A stretch of 41,422 nucleotides of DNA from Actinomycetes bacterium (GCA_021815645.1 JAKBAB010000006.1:1-41422), one strand, 5' to 3'. Positions 5,573-14,601 are shown, numbered from the stretch's first letter. Program-made: numbers and translations. The notes: generated by a model not told the origin, from the sequence alone.

Positions 5573-7257
5573 CCCGGTCGCTTAACGCCCGGTTACAGGG
5601 GGCGGCGCTCGCCGCCTACTTCTTACTTTTGCCCTACGTAGTGGTGTCGAAGTGGCGCCTCACCACGAATCAGGGACACGGCCTGCTCATTCACGTGGCC
5701 CTCGTTATTCTGAGCGTGTTTTGGTGCGGCTTCTTATCGCAAGTGCTTCGCAACGTCTGGCGTCTGCGGCGAGGATCGGGCGTATCGGCCGGTGGCAGCG
5801 CTTGGCTCGCGGGACTCGTAGTCGCCCTCGTGACCCTCGTAGTGCCGGCGTCGTCGCCGACTCCACGCGCCGTAAACCCCGTGACCGTGTCTTTCCACGA
5901 GCGCCCCGAGCACCACCTCTCGCGTTCGCGGGGGACCCGAACGCCGGCCAGCGAACTCGGGGCCCTTCCCCTAGCCCTAGTAGCGAAGCGCCGGAGCGAT
6001 CTGCTCCGGCGAGGCGACGATGACTCCGACACGTTCGACGTCGAAGAGTCCATCGAAATTCTGCGCTCCCACAACCCTGACCTACTGGGCCACGTCGCGA
6101 GCCGCACCGTCGGCCAGCTAGACGGACTGCTCGAATTTGGCGACGACCTCTACGGGGACGACGTTAACGAATCTTCCGGGCCGCCGGTCGTAGCGTGCTG
6201 GTTAACCTCACGCGCGTCGGTCTCCCTGGTGGGCTTCGCCCACGAGGGTGGTCGCCTACCCGTAGACATGTCATGGAGTCTCGACGACCTGAGGGACCGC
6301 GTCGTCGCGTTGCGCGAGGGACGCGTTCTCTTCGCCCAGGGCGAGCTCGAATTACTGCGGATGCTCGCGACGCGACAGCTTCGAAGTGCGCTCGTGGTCT
6401 ACGTGGGCTCCGAACCGCTCGACGGCGAACTGGCCGCGTGCTGCGTGACGCTAAGGCCCTACGTCGATCCCGGTCCCGATGCGCCACTGAGCGAGTCCGC
6501 ACTGACTGGTGAACTCACCAGCGACGTACTGGTGGAACTTCTCCGAGCCGACCCCCAGGTGTGCGGACTCGCCGAACCCTTCACGGTTACCCTTCGTCGT
6601 CGCTGCATAGAGATGTCGGCCTACCTCGCCCTACACCGACACGAGCCCGTCACCGGTGAGCGACTTCGCTCCCGCGTTCTCACCCACGCCGACGTTGACG
6701 CCTCCTCGAGAACGCTAGCCAATACCGCCACCGCGATTCGCCGGTCCCTCGGTGTAGACCCGCGCGGTCCCCGTCTGCACCCGGTGACGTCGTCGGGCCA
6801 ATACGTGACTCACGGTCTCGCGAGCGACGTCGAACTGTTTTCGCGACTGGTCGCGCGGGCGCGGACCCTCCCAGTTGAGGACGGGGCGCCCCTCGCCCAC
6901 CAGGCGCTGCTCCTGGTCAAGGGTGAACCACTCGCCAGCACCCTGCGGGGCTTCGAGTGGTTCCTCGCCGAAGGGCACGCGGCGCGTCTCGCGCGCGACG
7001 GAGAGTGGGCCGCGCTAGCGCTGCACCACGTGGCCTCGCAGCGCGGAAAGTACGAATTGGCGTTTTGGGCGCTACAACAGGGGCGCCTCATCGACCCCTA
7101 CAGCGACCCGCTCGCCGACGCCCTAAGCCGAGTGCCGAGACTACGCGAGTTTGGCGGCGATGGACGTCGCCGAACGCAAAACCACTCCGTCGGCGCCCGC
7201 GACGCGGTAGCCGTGAGTTGGTCGCTCGCGGGCCTCACGCAAAAGGTCTCGCAGTAA
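5569..7257 (+). CDS. Membrane-anchored BTAD-domain (SARP-like) regulator
   Basis: The GTG at 5569 overlaps the previous stop by GTGA and gives 562 residues. Three hydrophobic segments lie in the first 100 residues (GAALAAYFLLLPYVVV, LLIHVALVILSVFWCGFL, AWLAGLVVALVTLVV). A soluble region of about 250 residues follows with no motif I can name. A winged-helix-like segment (RRCIEMSAYLALHRHEPVTGERLRSRV...RTLANTATAIRRSLG) and a C-terminal BTAD helical region (LFSRLVARAR...HQALLLVKGEPLA...WALQQGRLIDPYSDPLADAL) complete the protein. SARP/AfsR regulators normally are cytosolic; here the DNA-binding half is tethered to the membrane. The last 117 bases overlap the end of ddl on the other strand. The frame is also open upstream of 5569, but that part is a shadow of the preceding gene. 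Confidence 0.7.
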   Translation: MTRSLNARLQGAALAAYFLLLPYVVVSKWRLTTNQGHGLLIHVALVILSVFWCGFLSQVLRNVWRLRRGSGVSAGGSAWLAGLVVALVTLVVPASSPTPRAVNPVTVSFHERPEHHLSRSRGTRTPASELGALPLALVAKRRSDLLRRGDDDSDTFDVEESIEILRSHNPDLLGHVASRTVGQLDGLLEFGDDLYGDDVNESSGPPVVACWLTSRASVSLVGFAHEGGRLPVDMSWSLDDLRDRVVALREGRVLFAQGELELLRMLATRQLRSALVVYVGSEPLDGELAACCVTLRPYVDPGPDAPLSESALTGELTSDVLVELLRADPQVCGLAEPFTVTLRRRCIEMSAYLALHRHEPVTGERLRSRVLTHADVDASSRTLANTATAIRRSLGVDPRGPRLHPVTSSGQYVTHGLASDVELFSRLVARARTLPVEDGAPLAHQALLLVKGEPLASTLRGFEWFLAEGHAARLARDGEWAALALHHVASQRGKYELAFWALQQGRLIDPYSDPLADALSRVPRLREFGGDGRRRTQNHSVGARDAVAVSWSLAGLTQKVSQ

Positions 7258-8247
7258 GTCCGCGAACTTGCGGGGCGGATCGACGAAGAGGTACTTGGCC
7301 AGTGAGCCGGGTACGGTGTTGATCTCGTTTAAGTAAAGCTCGGTGTCGTTAGCCAAAAAGTCCACCCGAGCAATCCCGCGAACCCCCGCCAATTCGGCCA
7401 CCGCCGCCGCCACTCGTTCTATTTCGCCTCGACGCGATGGGCTAAGTAGAGCCGGAAGTTCGCGCGGTGCGGATACCATACCTTCGCCGCCCACGTACTT
7501 GTCACGGTAGTTGAGTATCTCCGCGTGGGCGCTTCGCCGTAGCGGGCGTTCAATAGCCGAAAGTTCGAGCGCCGGGTAAGTGCGTAGGGCGATCTGGAGG
7601 TCGTAGAGGTCGGAGCGGAAGGGCTCGAGGACGCAGCCACCGGCGAGGTGCGCGTTGAGCTCGAGACGAGCGCGCGCCGTCTCTAAGTCGGCGACGACCT
7701 CGATACCGATGGACGACCCGCCGAAGCGGGGCTTAAGTATGTACGGACCGTCGAAGGGTAGCGACCCGGTTCGCTCGTCGAAGAGCAGTCGCGGTAGCGT
7801 CGCGAGTCCCGCTCGTTCGACAACCGCCCCAAAGGCCCACTTGTCCATCCCCAGGGCCGCTCCGGCGACGGTCGGGCCGGTGTAGGGCACCCCGGCGAGG
7901 TCGAGCAGCCCTTGAAGGGTTCCGTCTTCACCCGGCCCCCCGTGGGTAGCCACGACGACGGCGTCCACCTCAACGCGACGGGACTTTTGAAGCCTCCCAC
8001 CTGGAGCGTAGAAGCCACCCCCTTCGCCAACGCGAACGTTGAGCTCACTCGAACCCACCGGCGCTCCGTCTACGAACGACTCCGCCTCCACGTCGAGCTC
8101 GGTGAGCGTAAACGCGCCACCTTTGGTCCAATAGATACTCAGGGGAGTCTCGCCCGACTGCGTCAACTCCCTCACGACCTGAAGACCGGTGAGGATGGAA
8201 ATGTCGTGTTCGGGCGAGGGCCCACCGAAGAGCACTCCCGTCGTCAC
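7141..8247 (-). CDS. ddl: D-alanine--D-alanine ligase
   Basis: The 368-residue ATP-grasp enzyme joins two D-Ala molecules for peptidoglycan precursor synthesis in the cytoplasm. It shows the Ddl N-terminal motif GGPSPEHDIS (residues 8-17), HGGPGEDGTLQGLLDLAGVPYTGP, the ATP-binding Lys region YILKPRFGGSSIGI, RVDFL, and the metal-binding LNEINTVPGS. Length is normal for the family. The GTG start at 8247 has a good ribosome binding site (AAGGAG at 8259-8254, spacing six). It is the last gene of a minus-strand unit after the hydrolase and MurF, 30 bases downstream of murF. Its C-terminal 39 codons are antisense to the end of the BTAD regulator. Confidence 0.93.
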   Translation of the reverse strand: MTTGVLFGGPSPEHDISILTGLQVVRELTQSGETPLSIYWTKGGAFTLTELDVEAESFVDGAPVGSSELNVRVGEGGGFYAPGGRLQKSRRVEVDAVVVATHGGPGEDGTLQGLLDLAGVPYTGPTVAGAALGMDKWAFGAVVERAGLATLPRLLFDERTGSLPFDGPYILKPRFGGSSIGIEVVADLETARARLELNAHLAGGCVLEPFRSDLYDLQIALRTYPALELSAIERPLRRSAHAEILNYRDKYVGGEGMVSAPRELPALLSPSRRGEIERVAAAVAELAGVRGIARVDFLANDTELYLNEINTVPGSLAKYLFVDPPRKFADLLRDLLREARERPTHGYRVAGADGVVLRSATSIAAKLA

Positions 8248-8277
8248 CGCTCACTCCTTCAATAGATGGTTAAGACC

Positions 8278-9843
8278 TCAAGGGTAGTGGTCGGGCAGGT
8301 CGTTGAGGTACAACACGGCGTCACCGTCGCGCAAGTTTTTCTTGACCCACGCCACCGCCTGGTCACGACGGTCGAAACGCATCACCGGCGAAGGAGACCC
8401 TTCGCTTAAGGGCAGCGCGTTCGTGCGCCCGACCACCACGAGGTCGGCCGGTGTTGCGCGAATGCGTTCGGCCAGACGGACGTTCTCCGCGTACTGGAGC
8501 GCGCCTAATTCAACCATGCCGGGGGTAACGACAACGCGGCGACCCGTCACGTCAAGGGTGCCCAGGACGGCGAGCGCCGCGCGCGCGCTATCGGGGTTGG
8601 CGTTAAAGGTGTCGTCGACCACGACTACCCCCGAGGGCGCACGCGCCACGCTCAATCGACTCGCGCTCGGGGTCACCGCGGAGAGGCGCTCGACCACTGC
8701 GGCGGAGCTAACGCCAAGCTCCAGGGACGCCGCCGCGGCGCAGGCGAGGTTCGTAGCGTGCACACCGACCACCATCGTCCCCGTCCCAATCTGGTCGTCC
8801 CCGACCCACAAGGTCCAACTTCCGTCAGCCACTTCGACGCGAACGTCACCGGACCCCCGCGCGGCCGCGGTCACGACCCGATGGCCGTGATTTCGTAGCT
8901 CCTCCACCCAGGACCTCAAACGAACGTCGTCGACGTTTAACACGATCGTCTTCGCTCTTTCGGTGATCTCACGTTTCGCCGCTTCGATCACCTCGAGCGA
9001 GCCCATTCGCTCGAGGTGCACCGGGCCAATTGCGGTGACCACGGCGATGTCGGGGGGTAACCATTCGGTCAAGTCGCGAATCTCACCGGGACCGTACGTG
9101 CCCATTTCGGCGATGAACACCCGCGTACCATCGACCAAGTTCTCATTCACCGCGCGCGAGAGTCCCGCGCGATTGTTAAAGCTCCGTGGTGACGCGACCA
9201 CGGCGCCGTCCGCGGTTAGCAATTGGGCGAGGTAGTTCTTCGTGGACGTCTTGCCGTAGGAACCGGTGATCGCGACCACGACGGGGCGCACGACTTCGAG
9301 CCGGCGACGCGCGAGGTCGACGAAATGTTGCGCTCGCCGGCGCTCTACGGGCGCGAGCAGGCGCGCGAGGCCGTCGAGTACCGGTGGTACGGCCCACACC
9401 ATGACGACGGCCCCCAAAAAGGGGTTCGTACCGAGCGGGCCGAGGGCACTGACGGCCAGGGCGACCACAATCGCACTGGCCGCCACGACGCGCAGTCGAG
9501 GGGTGAAACGTAGTGGGCCGGTTCGACCTCGAATCGACAGTCCAACGGGGCAGAAGAGTCCGTAGGAAACGGTCGCGAGGTCAACCACGACGTTGGCGTG
9601 CACCAGCGCCGCCACGACCGCGACGGCGACGAGGAGGTGACTGACGGTCAGACCGCGACGTCCCGCGCGCGCCGACGAGGTTGAAGCGCCCGCGACCGGC
9701 GGGGCCGACCAGCGACCCAAGAAGCGGGTCATTGAGCGCGGTTCGTAATGTTCTCGCTGCAGCACCCGCAACCATCGCGCCAACTGCGCCGCGTAAGCGA
9801 ACGCGAGGGCGAGGGCGAGGGCGACAGTCGCGAAGAGCGTCAC
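8278..9843 (-). CDS. murF: MurF-type Mur ligase with N-terminal membrane domain
   Basis: The last enzyme of cytosolic UDP-MurNAc-pentapeptide synthesis adds D-Ala-D-Ala, the product of neighbouring Ddl. The 521-residue protein begins with about 165 residues carrying four hydrophobic segments (near 3-20, 68-86, 118-136 and 140-158). The Mur ligase part then has the P-loop TGSYGKTSTKN near residue 195, the central domain (EMGTYGPGEI, VVTAIGPVHLERMGS) and the C-terminal domain with DDTFNANPDS, VVVTPGMVELG. Canonical MurF is about 450 residues without membrane helices, so the enzyme is probably bound to the membrane, perhaps near MraY. Its GTG start overlaps the hydrolase stop by GTGA. A MurT-like or other Mur ligase role is less likely given the Ddl neighbour. 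Confidence 0.85.
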   Translation of the reverse strand: MTLFATVALALALAFAYAAQLARWLRVLQREHYEPRSMTRFLGRWSAPPVAGASTSSARAGRRGLTVSHLLVAVAVVAALVHANVVVDLATVSYGLFCPVGLSIRGRTGPLRFTPRLRVVAASAIVVALAVSALGPLGTNPFLGAVVMVWAVPPVLDGLARLLAPVERRRAQHFVDLARRRLEVVRPVVVAITGSYGKTSTKNYLAQLLTADGAVVASPRSFNNRAGLSRAVNENLVDGTRVFIAEMGTYGPGEIRDLTEWLPPDIAVVTAIGPVHLERMGSLEVIEAAKREITERAKTIVLNVDDVRLRSWVEELRNHGHRVVTAAARGSGDVRVEVADGSWTLWVGDDQIGTGTMVVGVHATNLACAAAASLELGVSSAAVVERLSAVTPSASRLSVARAPSGVVVVDDTFNANPDSARAALAVLGTLDVTGRRVVVTPGMVELGALQYAENVRLAERIRATPADLVVVGRTNALPLSEGSPSPVMRFDRRDQAVAWVKKNLRDGDAVLYLNDLPDHYP

Positions 9844-10592
9844 GAACGAACCAATCTCGCCACCAGTTCGGCCAGTGCGTCGGGGGCCTCGGTGGGAACG
9901 AAGTGACCCACTCCCTCGAGGGTCACTAGAGAGCTCGGCCCGGGCACGGTCGACTGGGCCCAGCGTGCGACGTCGAGCGGCACGACTTCGTCCCGCTCAC
10001 CCCAGACGAAGCTCACCGGGCTCTCGAGGGCGGCCAGCTCGGAACCGTAACTCTCTGCGACCATAGCGACTAGGACGTCGCGAACGACGCCGCGGGCGTT
10101 GCGGTAGTCGGGCGAACCGTAGCGCTGACGCGTCGACTCCATGCGCTCCTCGCTGATTAGCCCGCGACGGTGCAGGGTCCGCGCCGCGCGAAAGCGCCAC
10201 GGCGGTGGAGCGATCGGCGCACTACGGCGCAGCGGTACGCCCGTCAATACCAGGGCCCGTACCCGCGTCGGCCAACGCGCGGCGACTACCGTCGCCACTC
10301 GACCGCCCAAGGAGTGTCCCACGATTACGAGAGGTTCGAGAGACAGTTCTTCGAGCGCGGGGTAGATCAGCTGCGCGTAGTGACGGGCGCCGCCGCTATT
10401 GCGAGGTGGCGGCGACGCGCCGAATCCGGGCAGATCCAGCGCCACCGATGAGACCCCCCGCGCCGCCAACACCCCAGCCACCTCGGCGAAGTCACGCGCC
10501 GCTCGCGCCCACCCGTGGAGCCACAGCACTTCTACTGGCCCGTCGCCGTAACGTTCACCGAACAGGGTTGATTGGGCGTAGGCGCGAAGCAC
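9840..10592 (-). CDS. Alpha/beta hydrolase
   Basis: The 250-residue protein has a complete alpha/beta-hydrolase catalytic set: nucleophile S94 in GHSLGG, acid D201 in WGERDEVVP, and H230 in GVGHFVP, plus the oxyanion-hole motif LHGWAR near residue 26. No signal peptide is visible, so it is cytosolic. It is the first gene of the unit with murF and ddl. The substrate is unknown; the operon hints at a cell-envelope-related ester or amide, but such hydrolases are often placed without metabolic logic. The GTG start at 10592 is supported by TAACCT ending six bases upstream. Confidence 0.8.
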   Translation of the reverse strand: MLRAYAQSTLFGERYGDGPVEVLWLHGWARAARDFAEVAGVLAARGVSSVALDLPGFGASPPPRNSGGARHYAQLIYPALEELSLEPLVIVGHSLGGRVATVVAARWPTRVRALVLTGVPLRRSAPIAPPPWRFRAARTLHRRGLISEERMESTRQRYGSPDYRNARGVVRDVLVAMVAESYGSELAALESPVSFVWGERDEVVPLDVARWAQSTVPGPSSLVTLEGVGHFVPTEAPDALAELVARLVRS

Positions 10593-10598
10593 TCCCTT

Positions 10599-10604
10599 AG
10601 GTTA
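10599..10604 (-). promoter_or_regulatory. Leaderless -10 hexamer for hydrolase-murF-ddl unit
   Basis: TAACCT on the minus strand ends six bases before the GTG at 10592. A TAGCGT on the plus strand at 10644-10649 ends ten bases before the helicase ATG at 10660 and may serve the opposite direction. Confidence 0.55.
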
Positions 10605-10659
10605 GTGAGCAGGTGTCGCCGCCCCCGGCGCCGACGGGGCCGGTAGCGTGCTAATTGCC

Positions 10660-12279
10660 ATGAGCGACGGTGCCCCCTTCTCCAGTGAGTTGCTCGTAGG
10701 ACTTACGCCCGAACAACGCGACGCCGTTACTTCGCCACTGCGCCGTCATATGGTACGCGCGACCGCCGGATCGGGTAAGACGCACGTGCTCACCCTTCGG
10801 ATATTGCGGCGCGTGGCCGAAGGAGAGCTGGCGCCCGACCACGTCCTCGCGATGACCTTTACTCGTAAGGCCGGCGACGAACTTCGCCGGAGGCTCCAGC
10901 GCGCCGGGGTCCGTGAGGTCCGAGCCGGGACGTTTCACCGGGCGGCGCTCGGCCTCGTGTCCCAGTACCGGGAGGATCACGGACTAAAACCGCTCACGAT
11001 CGAAGCCAGTCGCCGAAAGATCGTGGCCGCGCTCGCGCAACAGTTACGCGAGAGCGGTGAACTCCGTCTCGAAGAGTGGCAACTGCCGCGCGTTGAACTA
11101 GAGATCTCGTGGGCGCTCAGTCAGGGCTTTAACGGCGCCACCTACGCGAAAAACGCGCGGCGGCTGCGGCGCGACGCACCTCTGGCCCCCGCCCAAGTGG
11201 CCGACGTCATCGATCGTTACGTCGGACTGTGTCGCAGCCGGGGTGTCGTGGACTTCGATCTCCTGCTCAGCGAAGCGGTCGCGCTCCTGCGCGACGAGCC
11301 CGACGTCTTGGCGGCCTTTCGCTACCGAAATCGCGCCCTGCACGTGGACGAGACCCAGGACATGAATCCCCTCCAGTTCCACCTACTTCGCCAAATGGCG
11401 GGCGACGACCCCGACCTGTTTTGCGTCGGCGACCCCAATCAGTCCATCTACGGTTTCAATGGGGCCAACCCCAATATCATGAACGACATCGTGGCCACGT
11501 GGCCCGACACCGCCGTCGTGGATTTGACGCGTAACCACCGCTCGACCGCCGCCATCATTACCGTCGCTAACACCCTGATCGAAGAGGGCGCTAGGGGGAT
11601 CGATCCGGCCCACGACGAAGGCGACGTTCCACTCGTGCGCGATTACGACACCGACGAAGAGGAGGCTTCGGCCGTCGCCACGTGGCTGAGCGCGCAGCGT
11701 CGACCGGCCAGTCCTTGGCACACCATGGCCGTACTCGCCCGCACGAACGCCCAACTGGAGCTCGTGGCGAGCTTCCTCGACGCGGCCGGCGTTCCCAACG
11801 AACGCCGTGGCCCCGAGCACTCCCCCGCTTCGGACCTCGTAGCGTCTGAGTTAGCGGTGCGACGCGGTTTCGAGTCACCACTCGACGGTGTCGCGCTGTC
11901 GACCATCCATCGCGCGAAGGGGCTCGAATTCCAACACGTCGCGACGATTGGCTGGGCCGAGGGACAGTTACCGAGTTATCACGCCACGAGCCCTAGCCAG
12001 GTTGCCGAAGAACAACGACTCGCCTACGTGGCGCTGAGCCGAGCGGAGTCGACGCTCCTGATCACCTGGAGCCGGGGCCGCAACGATCCCCGATATCCCG
12101 ATCGAGTTCCTTCACGATTTCTCGCTCCCATCCGCCGCGCGATCGAAGAACTCGAGCGCCGCAACGCACCCCTCGAGGGTGACGCTCGACGGGCCCACCT
12201 CGCGGCCATTCGCGCGTCGCTCACCCAGGGCGCTCTCGTCGCCGAGGGTACGCGGGGCGATTCACCAGTGGCGCCGTGA
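10660..12279 (+). CDS. Compact UvrD/PcrA-like superfamily 1 DNA helicase
   Basis: This SF1A helicase should unwind DNA 3' to 5' using ATP. The 539-residue protein contains the Q motif region (LTPEQRDAV), Walker A ATAGSGKT near residue 38, motif Ia (AMTFTRKAGDELRRRL), Walker B in the form LHVDETQDMNPLQ, motif III (FCVGDPNQSIYGFNGA), motif IV (LTRNHRST), motif V (LSTIHRAKGLEFQHV) and motif VI (QRLAYVALSRA). UvrD and PcrA are usually 650-750 residues, so the 1B/2B insertions are reduced and there is no HRDC tail. I use ATG 10660; GTG 10648 is also in frame. The stop overlaps the next gene by GTGA. Confidence 0.88.
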   Translation: MSDGAPFSSELLVGLTPEQRDAVTSPLRRHMVRATAGSGKTHVLTLRILRRVAEGELAPDHVLAMTFTRKAGDELRRRLQRAGVREVRAGTFHRAALGLVSQYREDHGLKPLTIEASRRKIVAALAQQLRESGELRLEEWQLPRVELEISWALSQGFNGATYAKNARRLRRDAPLAPAQVADVIDRYVGLCRSRGVVDFDLLLSEAVALLRDEPDVLAAFRYRNRALHVDETQDMNPLQFHLLRQMAGDDPDLFCVGDPNQSIYGFNGANPNIMNDIVATWPDTAVVDLTRNHRSTAAIITVANTLIEEGARGIDPAHDEGDVPLVRDYDTDEEEASAVATWLSAQRRPASPWHTMAVLARTNAQLELVASFLDAAGVPNERRGPEHSPASDLVASELAVRRGFESPLDGVALSTIHRAKGLEFQHVATIGWAEGQLPSYHATSPSQVAEEQRLAYVALSRAESTLLITWSRGRNDPRYPDRVPSRFLAPIRRAIEELERRNAPLEGDARRAHLAAIRASLTQGALVAEGTRGDSPVAP

Positions 12280-13844
12280 ACGGCGCCGATGCTCTTCTGG
12301 CGACGCTGCACCAAGGTGGCTTGGAGGTCTGTTTCACGAACCCGGGAACGACGGAAATTCACGTAGTGGCCGCCTTTGACCGCTCGCCAATTCGCGCGGT
12401 GGCCTGCCTGTTCGAGGGGGTGGCGACCGGAGCGGCCGACGGGTACGCCCGCCTCAGCGCTCGACCCGCGGCGACCCTGCTTCACCTCGGGCCGGGGCTG
12501 TCGAACGGATGGGCGAACCTGCACAACGCCCGACGCGCCGCGGTTCCACTCGTTAACGTAGTGGGCGAGCACCCGCGGCGACACGGCGCGTTCGACCCGC
12601 CACTGCACAGCCGTATCTCTTACCTCGTCGACGCCCTCGAGGGGTGGTCGAGGCGCAGTGAGGATGTCGTAGACGTCGCGCGCGACGGGGCCGCGGCGTT
12701 GAGCGCCGCTTACGGTCCACCCGGATGCGTCGCCACCCTCACCTTGCCCGCCGACGTCGCTGCGAACACTCTCGCAGACGTCCCAACGTCTTGGCCCGTC
12801 GTGGCCCGTCGGGCCGCCGCGGCGCTCGACGACGCTCTCCTCTCGCGCGCCGCCACGGCCCTGTGCGCGGGCGGGGGCGCAGTGCTCCTCGGGGGTGCGC
12901 TGAGCCAACACCACCTGCGCCTCGCGCAGAGAATCACCGACGCGACGTCGTCGCGCCTCCTGGTCGAGACTTTTCCCACGATTATGGACGGCGGAGCCGG
13001 GGTGCCGTCACCCGAACGAGTTCCCTACCTAAATAGCGCCGCCCGCGCCTTCCTTAGTGACGTGGAAACGTTGGTCCTCATCGGCGCGCGCCAACCCGTC
13101 GCCTTTTTCCTCCATTCGGACGAGAACAGCTCCCTAACCCGGGCGAACTGCGCCGTCTACGACGTCGCGCCACCGGGTACCGATCGACAAGACGCTCTCG
13201 ACGCCCTGGTCTGGGCCACTTGCGGGCAGAATCCCACTCTCGTCTCAGTTCGACCCGGGGCCAACCAGGAGCGCCCGATTGGCCCCGCGCTGACCGGGCC
13301 CTTGAACCGGCGGTCGTTCGCCGTGGCCGTCGCCTCCACCTTGCCCGAAGGGACGGTCGTCGTCGATGAGTCCCTGACGAGCGGTCTCTACCTCTACGAG
13401 GAGTTGGCGAGGGCCCGCGCGCACCAGTGGCTCACCCTCACTGGTGGTTCGATCGGCTTCGCCCTCCCGGCGGCGGTGGGCGCGGCGATCGCCACGGGCG
13501 CACGCGTGCTCGCCCTCGAATCGGACGGCGCCATGATGTACACGCCCCAAGCCCTTTGGACCGCGGCCCGCGAAAATCTCGACGTCACCGTGGTCGCGTT
13601 AGCGAACCACCGTTACGCCATCCTCGAAGGCGAGTTGGCGCAACTGGGGGTCCGCGACGAGCGCGCCGTGAGTTCGCGGTTACTGCAACTCAACGAACCC
13701 TCGCTCGACCTCGCCGCACTGGCCCGGTCCCTCGGAGTCACCAGCACTAGGGTCACTACGGCCGAAGATCTGACTAACGCCCTCACCCGCTCGTACCGCA
13801 GCGCCGGGCCCACGTTCATCGAAGCGGTTATCGAGACTAAGTAG
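12276..13844 (+). CDS. ThDP-dependent acetolactate-synthase-like enzyme
   Basis: The 522-residue protein has the three-domain layout of the acetolactate synthase/benzoylformate decarboxylase superfamily: an N-terminal Pyr domain with the activating Glu in CLFEGVATGAADGYAR, a central domain, and a C-terminal PP domain. The usual GDG of the ThDP motif is SDG here (LALESDGAMMYTPQALW), and the motif ends VALANHRYAIL rather than in a paired NN. It binds ThDP in the cytosol, but the product could be other than acetolactate, since catalytic IlvB has more conserved residues and an IlvN partner that is not present. It is coupled by GTGA to the helicase, probably without functional link. Its end overlaps xthA tail-to-tail by eight bases. 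Confidence 0.8.
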   Translation: MNGADALLATLHQGGLEVCFTNPGTTEIHVVAAFDRSPIRAVACLFEGVATGAADGYARLSARPAATLLHLGPGLSNGWANLHNARRAAVPLVNVVGEHPRRHGAFDPPLHSRISYLVDALEGWSRRSEDVVDVARDGAAALSAAYGPPGCVATLTLPADVAANTLADVPTSWPVVARRAAAALDDALLSRAATALCAGGGAVLLGGALSQHHLRLAQRITDATSSRLLVETFPTIMDGGAGVPSPERVPYLNSAARAFLSDVETLVLIGARQPVAFFLHSDENSSLTRANCAVYDVAPPGTDRQDALDALVWATCGQNPTLVSVRPGANQERPIGPALTGPLNRRSFAVAVASTLPEGTVVVDESLTSGLYLYEELARARAHQWLTLTGGSIGFALPAAVGAAIATGARVLALESDGAMMYTPQALWTAARENLDVTVVALANHRYAILEGELAQLGVRDERAVSSRLLQLNEPSLDLAALARSLGVTSTRVTTAEDLTNALTRSYRSAGPTFIEAVIETK

Positions 13845-14601
13845 TCGCGAACTCCCCAATGACCGGAGCGTGGTCGGAGGGTTTTATACCCTTTCTCGCG
13901 TCACGATCAACGTAAATTCTCGTGGCGACCGCACGAAGGTCGGCCGTTACCAACAGGAGGTCTATTCTCAGTCCCCAGCCCCGATGAAAGGAACCGTTTC
14001 GGTAGTCCCACCAGGTGTACGCCACGTCGTCGGGTTCTAAGAAGGCGGCCAAGTCCGTGAGCCCCGTTCCGGTCAGTGCCCCAAGAGCTTCACGCTCCGG
14101 CGCACTTACGTGGGTGCACCCGATGAACCGCTCGGGGTCGTAGACGTCGAGGTCACGGGGCGCGACGTTGAAATCTCCCCCGACCACTACTGGTTCGTTG
14201 ACGTCACGTTGGGCGAGTCGATCGGTCAGCGAGGAGAGCCACCGCAATTTGTACTGGTAGTGGGGATCGTCGAGCGCCCGACCGTTCGGTACGTAACAGG
14301 AGTAGAACCGTACGCCACCGCAGCGCGCCGATATGACCCGAGCTTCTACGTCGCCGTCGCCGAAGCCCCGAACCACGTCCGCCAAGCCGACGCGCGACGC
14401 GATGGCCACCCCGTTCCACTGACCTTGACCGTGGTGGGTGGCCTCGTAGCCGAGCGACGCGAAGCCGTCGTAGGGAAACCGGGCGTCGGACTGTTTCGTC
14501 TCTTGCAACAGGACCACGTCGGGGGCCCGCTCGACCAACCACTGCTCAACGCGGGGCCAGCGAGCGGTGAGCGAGTTTACGTTCCACGTGGCGACAATCA
14601 C
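13837..14601 (-). CDS. xthA: Exodeoxyribonuclease III / AP endonuclease
   Basis: The 254-residue enzyme incises DNA at abasic sites and removes 3' blocking groups in base excision repair. It has the EEP-fold residues: N7 in ATWNVNSL, E34 in LLQETKQ, the Tyr/Asn/Asp segment CYVPNGRALDD, GGDFNVAPRDLDVYDP, and the terminal IKPSDHAPV with the catalytic Asp-His pair. Length matches XthA. It is the last gene of the kgd-NYN-fabZ-xthA unit; its GTG start overlaps the fabZ stop by GTGA. Confidence 0.93.
   Translation of the reverse strand: MIVATWNVNSLTARWPRVEQWLVERAPDVVLLQETKQSDARFPYDGFASLGYEATHHGQGQWNGVAIASRVGLADVVRGFGDGDVEARVISARCGGVRFYSCYVPNGRALDDPHYQYKLRWLSSLTDRLAQRDVNEPVVVGGDFNVAPRDLDVYDPERFIGCTHVSAPEREALGALTGTGLTDLAAFLEPDDVAYTWWDYRNGSFHRGWGLRIDLLLVTADLRAVATRIYVDRDARKGIKPSDHAPVIGEFATT

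Noticed and set aside
12024..12914. Minus-strand open frame of 296 codons
   Set aside because: It lies opposite two well-supported genes (helicase and ThDP enzyme) and has the Arg/Gly-rich composition typical of antisense frames.
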